This document shows, in pieces, positions 28,481 to 37,836 of a stretch of DNA of 64,000 bases (its first letter is position 1; each line of letters opens with the position of its first letter). The position numbers were made by a program, and so were the translations under genes. Origin of the DNA: Rhizobium sp. LC145 (lineage in GTDB: Bacteria > Pseudomonadota > Alphaproteobacteria > Rhizobiales > Rhizobiaceae). Below the pieces are notes generated by a model. That model did no database searches and was not told the DNA's origin. It worked only from the letters and a program-made list of their open reading frames with translations. Location of the stretch: assembly GCF_001005825.1 (NCBI RefSeq), contig NZ_LBHV01000001.1:124001-188000 (forward strand), written 5' to 3'.

Positions 28481-29695
28481 TCAGGGCCGTATCAACAAGA
28501 TAGGGCAGGGCGATCCGGCCGGCAGTTCCGGGGCATGCGGAGGGCGGATGATGAGCGCATCGGAATGGGCGAAGATCTTCATCATCGATGAATCCTGCTT
28601 TCGGAAGGGCTCGACCATGAGGTTGCCGTCACGATCGCTCGTGAGCCTGGAGCGCAGATAATCCTGCCGCTGGTCGTTGGCCGAAAGTGCGGCGGCGGTG
28701 ATGGCCTGGGCCTCGCGCCGGCGTTTCGGCAGACGGGCAAGTTTTCGAAGCAGCGGCTCGAGGAAGAGTATTCCGGTGACGAGGCTCGCGACCGGATTGC
28801 CGGGAAGGCCAAGCACCTGCATTTCCCCGAGCCTGCCGACCATCAGCGGCTTGCCGGGGCGCATGGCGATGCGCCAGAAATCCAGCGCCATGCCGGCATC
28901 CTTCAACGTTGCCTGCACGAGATCGTGGTCGCCGACGGAAGCCCCGCCGAGCGTGACCAGCGCATCGACCCCAGCGGCGCGCGCCTGCCGGATCGCCTCG
29001 GCAATCGCCTCCTGCCGGTCCGGCACGATGCCGAGATCGAGCACCTCGCCGCCGTTGTCGCGCACCAGGGCCGCAATGCCGAAGGTGTTGGAGGCGATGA
29101 TCTGCGCCTCGCCGGGCTCGCCTCCGGGCTGGATCAGCTCGTCGCCGGTGGCAAGAAGCGCGATCCTGGGACGGCGGAAGACGGGAAGGCTCGCATGGTT
29201 CATGGCGGCGGCAACCGTCAGATGCGAGAAGTCGAGGAGCGTGCCTGCCGGCAGAACGGTTTCGCCTTCGGTGAAATCCTGACCGCGGGGGCGGACATGG
29301 CGTCCCTTGACGACTTGGATCTTCGCGCGGATGCGGTCTCCGTCGAGCTTTTCGGCATCCTCCTGGATGAGGATGGAATCGGCGCCTTCCGGCACCGGCG
29401 CGCCGGTGAAGATGCGCACGGCCTCTCCCTTGCCGACGCTGCCAGCAAAGGTGTGACCCGCGGCGGCGGTGCCGATGACGGTCAGTTCAGCGCCGGGATG
29501 CGGAGCATCCTCTGACCGGAGCGCATAGCCGTCCATGGCGGAGGCATCGAAAGGCGGCTGGGTAAGGCGGGCGAGCACGTCTTCGGCAAGCACGCGGCCG
29601 TTCGCCTCGGAAAGCGGCACTAGCTCGGTTCCGGTAATGGGTCCGGCATTATCGAGCAAGCGGTTCCTTGCTTCCGAAACAGGCACCAGCGCCAT
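28481..29695 (-). CDS. moeA: Molybdopterin molybdotransferase
   Basis: Inserts molybdate into adenylyl-molybdopterin. 404 residues, normal for MoeA. Features: ASAMDGYALRSED near the N-terminus, VRIFTGAPVPEGADSI, the MPT-binding-like domain with TGDELIQPGG and LVTLGGASVGDHDLV, then MRPGKPLMVGR and GLPGNPVAS. Last gene of the ppiD-trpD-trpC-moaC-moeA series, 3 bp after moaC. Confidence 0.95.
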   Translation of the reverse strand: MALVPVSEARNRLLDNAGPITGTELVPLSEANGRVLAEDVLARLTQPPFDASAMDGYALRSEDAPHPGAELTVIGTAAAGHTFAGSVGKGEAVRIFTGAPVPEGADSILIQEDAEKLDGDRIRAKIQVVKGRHVRPRGQDFTEGETVLPAGTLLDFSHLTVAAAMNHASLPVFRRPRIALLATGDELIQPGGEPGEAQIIASNTFGIAALVRDNGGEVLDLGIVPDRQEAIAEAIRQARAAGVDALVTLGGASVGDHDLVQATLKDAGMALDFWRIAMRPGKPLMVGRLGEMQVLGLPGNPVASLVTGILFLEPLLRKLARLPKRRREAQAITAAALSANDQRQDYLRSRLTSDRDGNLMVEPFRKQDSSMMKIFAHSDALIIRPPHAPELPAGSPCPILLIRP

Positions 29696-29698
29696 GGC

Positions 29699-30190
29699 TC
29701 AATCCTCCTCGCGGCGATAGCTGCCCGACTTTCCGCCGGTCTTTTCCAGGAGGCGGATACCGCCGATCTCCATGCCTTTGTCGGCGGCCTTGGCCATGTC
29801 ATAGATCGTAAGGCAAGCCACCGAAACGGCGGTCAGCGCCTCCATCTCGACGCCGGTCTTGCCGGTGAGTTTGGCGGTCGCGGTCACCCGCAGGCCCGGC
29901 AAGGTCTCGTCCTCCGTGATTTCCACCGACACTTTGGTCAGCATCAGCGGATGGCAGAGGGGAATGAGATCGGAGGTCTTCTTGGCGGCCATGATGCCGG
30001 CAAGACGCGCCGTGCCGATCACATCGCCCTTCTTCGCATTGCCCTCCCGGATGAGCTTCAGCGTGTCCGGCTGCATACGCACATATCCCTCGGCGGTCGC
30101 CGAGCGGCTGGTCTCGGCCTTGTCGCCGACATCGACCATATGCGCCTCGCCGGAAGCGCCGATATGGGTGAGGCGTGGCGCTTGCGCCAT
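29699..30190 (-). CDS. moaC: Cyclic pyranopterin monophosphate synthase accessory protein
   Basis: Second enzyme of molybdenum cofactor synthesis, forming cPMP. 163 residues. Key segments: [56 protein letters not shown] and the C-terminal KTGGKSG. The ATG at 30190 overlaps the trpC stop by one base. The frame is open further upstream but those residues overlap trpC. Confidence 0.96.
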   Translation of the reverse strand: MAQAPRLTHIGASGEAHMVDVGDKAETSRSATAEGYVRMQPDTLKLIREGNAKKGDVIGTARLAGIMAAKKTSDLIPLCHPLMLTKVSVEITEDETLPGLRVTATAKLTGKTGVEMEALTAVSVACLTIYDMAKAADKGMEIGGIRLLEKTGGKSGSYRREED

Positions 30191-31005
30191 CACTCGGCCG
30201 CCACGTTCGCCGCTTCGCCGGTCAGAAGCGTGCGTGTCGCGGCAGCGACGTCTTCCTTGCGCATCAGGCTTTCCCCGACGAGGAAGGTGGTGATGCTGGA
30301 TTTTTCGAGGCGACGGCAATCGTCATGGGTGAAGATGCCGCTTTCGCCGACCAGGAGGCGGTCAGACGGAACCATGGCGGCGAGCTTCTCGCTGGTTTCG
30401 AGGCTGACTTCGAAAGTGCGCAGATTGCGGTTGTTGATGCCGATCAGCGGCGAGGAGAGCTTCAAAGCCCGTTCCATCTCTTCCGCATCGTGGACCTCGA
30501 CAAGCACATCCATGCCGAGTTCGAAAGCCTCGTCCTGCAATTCCTTCGCCTCGTCGTCTGTCAGCGAAGCCATGATGAGCAGGATGCAATCCGCACCCCA
30601 GGCGCGGGCTTCATGCACCTGGTAGGTGTCGAACATGAAATCCTTGCGAAGCGCGGGCAGCGAGCACGCATTTCGGGCCGCCGTCAGGAATTCCGGCGCG
30701 CCCTGGAAACTCGGCGCATCGGTGAGCACCGAAAGGCAGGCAGCGCCGCCAGCCTCATAGGCAACGGCAAGCGCAGGCGGATCGAAATCCGGGCGGATCA
30801 GGCCCTTGGAGGGGCTCGCCTTCTTGATCTCGGCGATCAGCCCGAAGATGCTAGCCTGCTGCCTGGCCTTCAATGCCTCGTAGAAGCCGCGCACAGGCGT
30901 CTGATCGGCGGCGCGCGCCTTGAGCTCGGCCAGAGGCACGCGCGATTTCGCCGCTGCGATTTCCTCGCGCTTGTAGGTCTCGATCTTTTTCAGGATATCG
31001 GTCAT
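30190..31005 (-). CDS. trpC: Indole-3-glycerol phosphate synthase
   Basis: Ring-closing step of tryptophan synthesis. 271 residues, a single TIM barrel (no PRAI fusion). Conserved pieces: [54 protein letters not shown] and LVGESGI. Start chosen at ATG 31005, seven codons inside the longest frame, leaving a 7-bp gap from trpD instead of an overlap. Confidence 0.96.
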   Translation of the reverse strand: MTDILKKIETYKREEIAAAKSRVPLAELKARAADQTPVRGFYEALKARQQASIFGLIAEIKKASPSKGLIRPDFDPPALAVAYEAGGAACLSVLTDAPSFQGAPEFLTAARNACSLPALRKDFMFDTYQVHEARAWGADCILLIMASLTDDEAKELQDEAFELGMDVLVEVHDAEEMERALKLSSPLIGINNRNLRTFEVSLETSEKLAAMVPSDRLLVGESGIFTHDDCRRLEKSSITTFLVGESLMRKEDVAAATRTLLTGEAANVAAE

Positions 31006-31012
31006 GACGGTC

Positions 31013-32029
31013 TCAATCCTCGTCATTGGAGACGGCGACCAAACGGTCGAGTGCGGCCGCGGCGTTGCCGCCGTCGAGCGACTGCGTGGCGAGCCTCATG
31101 CCGTCCATGATCGTCTCCGCCTTGCCTGCAACGATCAGCGCGGCTGCGGCGTTGCAGAGCGAAATATCGCGATAGGCATTTTTCGCACCGGAAAGCACCT
31201 TGCGCAAGGCGGCCGCGTTGGCAACGCCATCGCCACCCTTCAGGTCGGCAAGGGTGGCGGGAGCGACGCCGAAATCGGCGGGCGTCAGGTCGAAGCTGCG
31301 GATCTTGCCGTCTTCGAGCGCGACGACATTGGTGGTGCCGGTGGTGGTGATCTCGTCCATGCCGTCGCCATAGACGACCCAGATCGTCTCGGAACCCAGA
31401 TCGCGGAGCACTTCGGCGATCGGCTGCAGCCAGCGGGGGGAGAAGACGCCGAGAAGCTGGCGTTTCGCACCGGCCGGATTGGAGAGCGGGCCGAGGATGT
31501 TGAAGATCGTGCGGGTGCCGAGTTCGACGCGGCTCGGGCCGACATGGCGCATGGCCGAGTGGTGCTGCGAGGCGAACATGAAACCTATCCCGGCTTCGCG
31601 GATGCAGCGGGCGATGCGGGCGGGGCCGATTTCAAGATTGACGCCGAGGGCCGAAAGCGCGTCGGCTGCGCCGGATTTCGAGCTCAGCGCCCGGTTGCCG
31701 TGTTTTGCGACCGGGACGCCGCAGCCGGCGACGATCAGCGAGGCGAGGGTGGAGATGTTATAGGTTCCCGTGCCGTCGCCCCCGGTGCCGACGATATCGA
31801 CGGCCTCGGGGGAAGCCTCGACCGCCAGCATCTTGGACCGCATGGTGGCGACCGCGCCGGCGATCTCGTCGACGGTTTCTCCGCGCACCCGGAGCGCCAT
31901 CAGGAAACCACCGATCTGCGAGGGTGTCGCTTCACCCGACATGAGGATGTCGAAGGCCTCGCGAGCCTCCTCTCGGGTGAGGCTTTCGCCGTTGGCGACC
32001 TTGGCGATGAGGGGCTTCAATTCCGGCAT
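31013..32029 (-). CDS. trpD: Anthranilate phosphoribosyltransferase
   Basis: Transfers phosphoribose to anthranilate. 338 residues. PRPP-binding GTGGDG, the [17 protein letters not shown] segment, [19 protein letters not shown] and [10 protein letters not shown] are as in the family. Downstream of a PpiD-type chaperone gene by 12 bp and upstream of trpC. trpE, trpG, trpF and trpBA are not in the window. Confidence 0.97.
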   Translation of the reverse strand: MPELKPLIAKVANGESLTREEAREAFDILMSGEATPSQIGGFLMALRVRGETVDEIAGAVATMRSKMLAVEASPEAVDIVGTGGDGTGTYNISTLASLIVAGCGVPVAKHGNRALSSKSGAADALSALGVNLEIGPARIARCIREAGIGFMFASQHHSAMRHVGPSRVELGTRTIFNILGPLSNPAGAKRQLLGVFSPRWLQPIAEVLRDLGSETIWVVYGDGMDEITTTGTTNVVALEDGKIRSFDLTPADFGVAPATLADLKGGDGVANAAALRKVLSGAKNAYRDISLCNAAAALIVAGKAETIMDGMRLATQSLDGGNAAAALDRLVAVSNDED

Positions 32030-32041
32030 CCGTTCCGCCCC

Positions 32042-33931
32042 TTACCGGATCATCTGGGTCGCCTGGTCGGCGGCAGCCTGGTTGATCGTTACGCCATAGT
32101 CGCTCTGAAGGCGGTTGACCATCTGGTCCAGCATGTCGTCGCCGGCGGATTCGGCGATCCGGTCGAGTTGCGGGTCGCTGGAAAGCGCGTCGGTCGGCGC
32201 CTGCTCGCTGCTGGTCACCGTCAGGAGAAGACGGCTTTCGCCATCGGCCGCAAGCGCCGTACCGGTCGCGCCGACCGGTCCCGAAAAGGCTGCGGCGATC
32301 GCTTCGTTGCCGAAGATCGCATCTTCGGCATTGCGGCGCACACCTTGCTTCGTCTCGACGGAAAGGCCGAGTTCGCCGGCGATCGCGGCAAGCGTTTCGC
32401 CCTTGTCCAGCCGGCCCTTGAGTTCGTTGGCGCGTGCCGTCAGTGCCTGGCGCTGCTGTTCAGCGGTCCAATCCGCGACGACGCGTTCGCGCACCTCGGA
32501 AAGGGTACGGTCGCGCTCGGGGATGACTTCGCGAACCTCGAACCACAGATAGCCGTCGTTGCCGAAGTTGACCGGCAGGGCGTCTGCGCCCGGTTCGGTG
32601 CGGAAGACGTCCTGCAGGAGATTGGCAACGGCGGGAAGGCCTTCGATCTTCTCACCCTGGTCGCCATTGCCGGAGGCGTCGGCCGTTACCGTGGCGGCCT
32701 TCAGATTGAGTTCCTTCGCCGCTTCCTCGAGTGTCGAACCGGCGGCCCGAAGTTCTTCGAAACGGTCATGGGCATTGGCCACTTCCTGCGAGGCGGCGGC
32801 GATCGCCAATTGCTGGCGAACCTCTTCCTTCACCTCGTCGAAGCTCTTGGTCGTTTCCGGCCGGATGTTAGTGACACGCAGGATAACTGAACCGAAAGCG
32901 CCCTGGACGGCCGGGGTGGTGCCACCCTCGGTGTTCACCGCGAAGGCCGCGTCGGCGATCGACTGGTCCGGCATCTTCTCCTTGCTGAACTCGCCGAGCA
33001 TCACGTCGGCGGAGGTCTTGCCCTGATCGGCTACGAGTTGGTCGAAGGTGGCGGTGCCGTCCTTGAGCTGGGTGGCGGCGGCATCGGCCATTTCCTTGTT
33101 CGGGAATATGAGCTGCTCGATGGTGCGCGCGCCGTGCGTGGTGAAGCTGTCCTTGCGGCGCTCGTATTCGGCGCGCACCTCGTCGTCGGAAATGGAAGAC
33201 GGGACGGCAATATCGGCCGGCTGCAGCGTCACGTAGGTGAAGGTGCGGAATTCCGGCGCGCGATAGCGGTTCTTGGCACCTTCGAACCAGGCGTTCAGCA
33301 CGTCGTCGGCCGGAGCCTTGACCGGATCGATATTGGCGTTGGAGAGCAGGACATATTCGACGGTGCGGCTTTCGTCACGATACTGCTTCAACGCGTCGAC
33401 AAGCACCTGCGGCGGCTTGAAGCCGTCCGACACCGCCTCGACGATCTGGCTGCGCACGGCGACCTTGCTGCGCTCGGTGATGTAGTCGTCTTCCCTGAGG
33501 CCGGCATTGCGCAGCCGCGTGGTGAAGAGATTGCGGTCGAACTGGCCGTTCGTGGCATGGAAGGCGGGGTCTTCGGCAATCAGCGTCGCGAGACGATCGT
33601 GCGACATGCCGAGGTTCATGTCGTCGGCGAGCTGGTCGAGCGCGGCGCCTGCCGCAAGCTGCGCGAACACCTGGCTTTCGAGGCCGAAGGCGCGTGCCTG
33701 CTCGGGCGTGAGCTGGGTGCCGAACTGGCGGCTGAGGCCGGCAATCTGGCGCTGGTAGGCGAGGGCGAATTCCTGCATGGAAATCTCCTGATCGCCCACC
33801 GACAGAACGGTGTTTGAGCCGTTCGTCAACATCGACGTTGAAACGCCCCATATGCCGAAGGAGAGGACCAGCAGCAGAAGCAGCGCCTTCGCAACCCAGG
33901 ATCGGGCCGCGTTTCTGAGGGAATCAAGCAT
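32042..33931 (-). CDS. SurA N-terminal / PpiD-type periplasmic peptidyl-prolyl isomerase
   Basis: A 629-residue membrane-anchored chaperone. One N-terminal membrane helix (WVAKALLLLLVLSFGIWGV) is followed by a SurA-like chaperone domain and parvulin-type isomerase regions (e.g. GARTIEQLIFPNKEMADA and MLGEFSKEKMPDQSIADAAF). This is the layout of PpiD, which helps proteins leave the Sec channel. It heads the operon containing trpD, trpC, moaC and moeA. Confidence 0.9.
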   Translation of the reverse strand: MLDSLRNAARSWVAKALLLLLVLSFGIWGVSTSMLTNGSNTVLSVGDQEISMQEFALAYQRQIAGLSRQFGTQLTPEQARAFGLESQVFAQLAAGAALDQLADDMNLGMSHDRLATLIAEDPAFHATNGQFDRNLFTTRLRNAGLREDDYITERSKVAVRSQIVEAVSDGFKPPQVLVDALKQYRDESRTVEYVLLSNANIDPVKAPADDVLNAWFEGAKNRYRAPEFRTFTYVTLQPADIAVPSSISDDEVRAEYERRKDSFTTHGARTIEQLIFPNKEMADAAATQLKDGTATFDQLVADQGKTSADVMLGEFSKEKMPDQSIADAAFAVNTEGGTTPAVQGAFGSVILRVTNIRPETTKSFDEVKEEVRQQLAIAAASQEVANAHDRFEELRAAGSTLEEAAKELNLKAATVTADASGNGDQGEKIEGLPAVANLLQDVFRTEPGADALPVNFGNDGYLWFEVREVIPERDRTLSEVRERVVADWTAEQQRQALTARANELKGRLDKGETLAAIAGELGLSVETKQGVRRNAEDAIFGNEAIAAAFSGPVGATGTALAADGESRLLLTVTSSEQAPTDALSSDPQLDRIAESAGDDMLDQMVNRLQSDYGVTINQAAADQATQMIR

Positions 33932-34046
33932 CGATCAACATACCTTGCACAACAAATCAGCCGCTCCACAGGCGGTTTGAAGGAATGTCTCTAGAACAAT
34001 CCGGGGCGGAATTGAAGGCGTGGTGGAGGAAAACTAAAAGTGAAGC

Positions 34047-34961
34047 TCAGCCGCGTCGGGCGGCCCGCGGCCGAGCCGTTTCGGGAGCGGCGCCGAGGCG
34101 GTCGGCGAGAGAGGCGGCATCGGCCGGTGCGCGCACCTTGGCGTCGTTGTCGAAATAGACGTAAACATCGCGTCCGCCGGCACGGGGAGGAGAGGCGGGC
34201 ATGACGCGCTCGGCTTCCTTCGGATCTCGCCCCTTGACCCAGCCGCGGATCAGATGTGCCCAGTTGTCGAGCGCCTTGTCGTCATAGCCGCTGACATAGA
34301 GCTGCTCCGATCCATGCAGGCGGCAGTAGACGAAATCGGCCGTCAAATCCATCAGCAGCGGCCATTCGACGGTATCCGCCACCACGAGACCGGCGCGGTA
34401 ATGCCGCAGCAGTCCCATGAATTCCTCCGAGCGGAAGCTGTCGTTGCGGATCTCCAGCGCATGGCGAAGCGGGCGCTTTTCATCGGTCTCGACATAGGCG
34501 CGGTCGTCGAGCCGCGAATCGTGCTTCCTGGCGAGCGCGGCCGCCTTTTCGGTATCGGCCGGCAGCAGTTTCAGAAAAGTCTCGAAACGCTCCCGGTCGA
34601 ACTTCATTCGCGGCGGAAACTGCCAGAGGATAGGTCCGAGCTTCCTGCCGAGCCGCAGCGGACCCGAGGCGAAGAAATTGGCAAGCGGCGTCTCGATCTC
34701 CTTCAGGCGCCGCATATGGGTGATGTAGCGCGATCCCTTGACGGCAAAGACGAAATCCTCGGGCGTCGCGTCATACCAGGCGGCGAAGCTCTTCGGGCGC
34801 TGCAGGCCATAAAAGGTGCCGTTGATCTCGATCGAGCGGAAATGCTCCGCCGCATAGGAAAGCTCCTGCTTCTGCGGCAGGCCTTCCGGATAGAACACGC
34901 CACGCCAGGGCTTGTAGGTCCAGCCGGATATGCCGATGCGGATTTCGCCGGTCTTCTTCAT
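34047..34961 (-). CDS. DUF72 domain protein
   Basis: A 304-residue protein of the DUF72 family (TIM-barrel-like). Typical segments are IRIGISGWTYKPWRGVFYP, SIEINGTFYGLQRPKSF, the KGSRYITHMRRL region and FVYCRLHGSEQLYVSGYDD. No reaction is established for the family. The sequence upstream toward 35024 holds its promoter. Confidence 0.85.
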   Translation of the reverse strand: MKKTGEIRIGISGWTYKPWRGVFYPEGLPQKQELSYAAEHFRSIEINGTFYGLQRPKSFAAWYDATPEDFVFAVKGSRYITHMRRLKEIETPLANFFASGPLRLGRKLGPILWQFPPRMKFDRERFETFLKLLPADTEKAAALARKHDSRLDDRAYVETDEKRPLRHALEIRNDSFRSEEFMGLLRHYRAGLVVADTVEWPLLMDLTADFVYCRLHGSEQLYVSGYDDKALDNWAHLIRGWVKGRDPKEAERVMPASPPRAGGRDVYVYFDNDAKVRAPADAASLADRLGAAPETARPRAARRG

Positions 34962-35023
34962 CGCGCCACCTCGTGTTCCGCCGATATCCGAACGTCACGA
35001 AGTGGCCAGAGTTCCGACGGCGG

Positions 35024-35371
35024 CTATTTGGTGAAGATGAAGAAGGCGCCGAGCGCGATAAAGGCAAAGCCGACGATCTGTTTCCAGTGGACGGGCTCGC
35101 CAAGATAGAAGACCGAAAACAGCACGAAGACGGAAAGGGTAATGACTTCCTGGATGGTCTTGAGCTGCGCTGCGTTGAAATACCCATAGCCGATGCGGTT
35201 GGCGGGTACCTGGAAGCAGTATTCGAAAAAGGCGATTCCCCAGCTCACGAGGACCACCGCATAGAGCGCCTCGGTCTTGAACTTGAGGTGGCCGTACCAG
35301 GCGAATGTCATGAATATGTTTGAAAGCAGCAGCAAGCCGATGGTCAGGAAGGGAACGCCGGTGGTGGGCAT
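35024..35371 (-). CDS. DUF486 family small membrane protein
   Basis: A 115-residue protein with four membrane helices, matching DUF486 through IFMTFAWYGHLKFK and the ANRIGYGYFNAAQLKTIQEV loop. The family resembles one half of an EmrE/DMT-type transporter; no substrate is known. Start at ATG 35371 is preferred over an in-frame start 21 codons upstream because the latter would add a hydrophilic stretch absent from the family. Confidence 0.82.
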   Translation of the reverse strand: MPTTGVPFLTIGLLLLSNIFMTFAWYGHLKFKTEALYAVVLVSWGIAFFEYCFQVPANRIGYGYFNAAQLKTIQEVITLSVFVLFSVFYLGEPVHWKQIVGFAFIALGAFFIFTK

Positions 35372-35461
35372 GGGGGAATCCGTGAAAGGCGGGAGGAATT
35401 GCGTATCGCAACCATGTTCCTGCAGCAAATACAAGCGGCGGATTTGGGGCGCGGAAGGTGA

Positions 35462-36184
35462 TCAATGACGGGAACTCGTCCGAGGTGAGCCCACATGCCG
35501 GGAATGGACCGCCTTGCAACGGGAGCGGAGAGGGCAGGCTGTGCAAACCGGATTGTGCAGGTGGCAGATCTTCTGGCCGTGAACCTTGATCATGATGTGC
35601 AGGTTCATGAAGTCCTCGGCGGTCCAATCCTCCATGGCTGCCACCACTATTTCGGTTGCCGCCCAGGCGGTGCTTTTGGGACCGATAATGCCGAAACGCT
35701 CGAACACCCTCAGGACATGCGTATCCGCCACGAAGAGCTCGGCATTCAGATTACTGAAGTTCAATGTTGCAGCCGCAACCTTCGGCCCGACACCATCGAG
35801 GGACTCGAGCCATGCCATCGCGTGGTTTCTTGAAAACCTCTCCAGGAAGGAAAGGTCGAAATCCGGATGTTCCGCCGCAATCGCCCGGAGAGCCTTCTGA
35901 AGGTGGCCCGCCTTGTCGCCGGCGAACCGGACTTCGCAGATCAGGTCATGAATATCCTCGACCGAAGCGGCCAGGAGATCCAGCAATTTCGGGTAGACGG
36001 TCGTAAGCTGGTCGAAAGCCTGCTGCGAAACCGGATCGCGCGTCCTGCTGCTGATGAGGGATTTCACCAATTGACCGGCAGGTGAGAGTGGCGGCAGAAG
36101 CCGCACGAAATTGAGGATCGGCAGGAGCTGCGCGCGAATCCACCCGATATCCTGCCTTATGCCGAAATCCAGAGCGGTCTGCAT
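35462..36184 (-). CDS. Endonuclease III-like DNA glycosylase (HhH-GPD, 4Fe-4S)
   Basis: A 240-residue base-excision enzyme. The helix-hairpin-helix LESLDGVGPKVAAATLNF contains the lysine of the bifunctional type, the catalytic Asp is in VADTHVLRV, and a C-terminal CHLHNPVCTACPLRSRC gives the Cys-x6-Cys-x2-Cys-x5-Cys Fe-S site. It differs from canonical Nth in the N-terminal 60 residues and may be a paralogue with other base preference. A perfect LexA box lies 11 bp before the start, so the gene is probably part of the SOS response. The only nearby GAGGA is unusually close to the ATG. Confidence 0.85.
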   Translation of the reverse strand: MQTALDFGIRQDIGWIRAQLLPILNFVRLLPPLSPAGQLVKSLISSRTRDPVSQQAFDQLTTVYPKLLDLLAASVEDIHDLICEVRFAGDKAGHLQKALRAIAAEHPDFDLSFLERFSRNHAMAWLESLDGVGPKVAAATLNFSNLNAELFVADTHVLRVFERFGIIGPKSTAWAATEIVVAAMEDWTAEDFMNLHIMIKVHGQKICHLHNPVCTACPLRSRCKAVHSRHVGSPRTSSRH

Positions 36185-36195
36185 TCCTCATTTAA

Positions 36196-36210
36196 GAACA
36201 AATGAGGAAC
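36196..36210 (-). promoter_or_regulatory. LexA (SOS) box of the endonuclease III-like gene
   Basis: On the plus strand GAAC-AAATGAG-GAAC, i.e. GTTC-N7-GTTC read toward the gene. This is the alphaproteobacterial LexA consensus without mismatch. It is placed 11-26 bp upstream of the start codon, where a bound repressor would block transcription or its early elongation. Confidence 0.75.
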
Positions 36211-36230
36211 AAAATCAAGCGCCGCCGTGC

Positions 36231-36389
36231 TCAGTGCACCGTATTGTAGATTTCGTCTTCCATGATTCGGAACGCTTCATGGAGCGATTCGACCAGAATA
36301 TCGGTCAGCTCATCGGCGCCGCGCTCCTCTAAAAGCAGCGCAATCGTGGCATCCGGGATATCCGTGTTCAGATCAACTTCGTTCGACAT
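36231..36389 (-). CDS. Small acidic protein of unknown function
   Basis: A 52-residue protein starting MSNEVDLNTDIPDATIALLL and ending FRIMEDEIYNTVH, strongly acidic and helical, with no Cys or membrane segment. GAGGACGAATGAC precedes the ATG. It ends 46 bp before the endonuclease III-like gene on the same strand, with the LexA box in the gap. Not recognised; too short for homology judgement by eye. Confidence 0.5.
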   Translation of the reverse strand: MSNEVDLNTDIPDATIALLLEERGADELTDILVESLHEAFRIMEDEIYNTVH

Positions 36390-36557
36390 GTCATTCGTCC
36401 TCGTCCTCGCCGTATCACATCACGGCCGATAAGGCGACATACGAACCGGTGCTTGCGCCGAGCTTGAGACCTGACGGCTCCGAATGCTGGCCGAACCAGC
36501 CAGGGGGCAAGGGCAGGGCATCCCGCCGCACGCGGGACGCCCTTTCCGCGCGAAGGA

Positions 36558-36719
36558 TTATTGCGAAGGAGCGGGCGTTGTCGGCGCCGGCTGTGTCGTT
36601 GCCGGAGGCGTTGCGGGGGATTCTCCGGTCGGCTGGTTTGTACCCGGTATCAGGAAGAGCACTGCGAGGATGATAACGACGACGACCACGATGCCGATGA
36701 TCATGTTTCTGTTGTTCAT
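36558..36719 (-). CDS. Small single-span membrane protein
   Basis: A 53-residue protein: MNNRNMIIGIVVVVVIILAV followed by LFLIPG and a Pro/Thr/Ala-rich tail of 28 residues. One N-terminal membrane helix with the tail probably in the periplasm. GGAGGAAGCCC precedes the ATG, strong support for a real gene. Unknown function; proteins of this pattern occur in other rhizobia as unannotated small ORFs. Confidence 0.7.
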   Translation of the reverse strand: MNNRNMIIGIVVVVVIILAVLFLIPGTNQPTGESPATPPATTQPAPTTPAPSQ

Positions 36720-36954
36720 GGGCTTCCTCCATTTCAGCGGTGATCCTGGATTGCAGGACGGTCACCTTTGCGATGTGGAGCCATGCAAGGGTTTTTCAAG
36801 CCGGTGCGGGCCTGGGAAATGTCGAAGGTAGAGAATGCCATCCGCCGGACGGCCTTCCAAACTAGCGCTGAGAGATAGCACGAGAGCGTAACTGCGCCTG
36901 GAACCTTCGGCAGCCGGTTCACGTTGTGCGGACCGGAAACAGAAGGAGAATCAC

Positions 36955-37128
36955 ATGCTGAAATGGGCTCTCATCTTTCTGGTGATTTCGCTGATCTCGG
37001 GCTTCCTGGGCTTCTCCGGAGTTTCGGCCGCAACCGCGACGATCGCCAAGATCCTGTTCTTCATCTTCCTGATCGGTTTCGTCATTTTCCTGGTCCTCGC
37101 CCTGATGGCCGGAAGCCTGGCGTTCTGA
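36955..37128 (+). CDS. DUF1328 family small membrane protein (YtjA-like)
   Basis: A 57-residue protein with two membrane helices: [20 protein letters not shown], the [18 protein letters not shown] junction and a second hydrophobic segment. This is the DUF1328/YtjA family, often induced under envelope or osmotic stress, function unknown. AGAAGGAGAATCAC precedes the start. Confidence 0.88.
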   Translation: MLKWALIFLVISLISGFLGFSGVSAATATIAKILFFIFLIGFVIFLVLALMAGSLAF

Positions 37129-37212
37129 AGTAAAGCCTGAGGTTTTCGATGGAAGCCACTGTTCCGGCGTGTCCGGTGGCTTTCGGTTCCTTGTCGGTGG
37201 CGGCAGCCTCGG

Positions 37213-37621
37213 CTATCCGGCGGGCGGCATACGCCGGAACCGTTCCACCGCTTCGTCTAGCTGCACCCACGTATGTTTCGATTGCTCGAATACCGACATG
37301 ACAGGTGGCGTGAAGGCCGGATCGGCAAGTGAACCGACCGCCACCCCGATTATGAAAGGCGAGGCATCGGGCTTCCAGTAGACGGTCGAGCCGCAAGCCG
37401 GGCAGAAATGCATCCGGACCTTGCGACCGCTCTCGGCATTACGAATGAATTCCGTGGATGCTCCCGAAATCTCGACACTTGTCTATCGAATAGAATGCGT
37501 TGGCGCTGAACGGCGCACCTGTTCTTCGCTGGCAAGCGAAACAGTGACACACCGCGGTCAATCGTGGCGGCTCGTTCAGCGTCAATCTAAGAGCGCCGCA
37601 GGCGCATTGGGCATTGGCCAT
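37213..37621 (-). pseudogene. GFA/CENP-V family protein, frameshifted
   Basis: The reading frame starts at ATG 37621 with MANAQCACGALRLTLNEPP, CHCFACQRRTGAPFSANAFY, the Zn-binding part of GFA (glutathione-dependent formaldehyde-activating) proteins, then hits a stop after an out-of-frame stretch. The next frame supplies VEISGASTEFIRN, then HFCPACGSTVYWKPDASPF and a normal C-terminus. One extra base in AAGTGTCGAG (plus-strand 37474-37483) explains the break. Either a recent mutation or a sequencing error; both halves are otherwise intact. Confidence 0.8.
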
Positions 37622-37836
37622 GGAAACTCCTCCCGCTTGTAGGGTGAGATACGTGGATTTCGAATGAGGGCTGAAGTGCAAGCCGAACCGCAAATTCAGT
37701 GCGGCGGGCAATGCGGAGGGGCGGGGACCTGAAACATTTCAGGCTCGCGGTAGTGTCAATATAGACCGGGAAATCTCGAAATCCAGGGGGAACAATGCGG
37801 GCGGGAAGCGGCGGTTTGGGCGCAGTCGTCGGTTGG

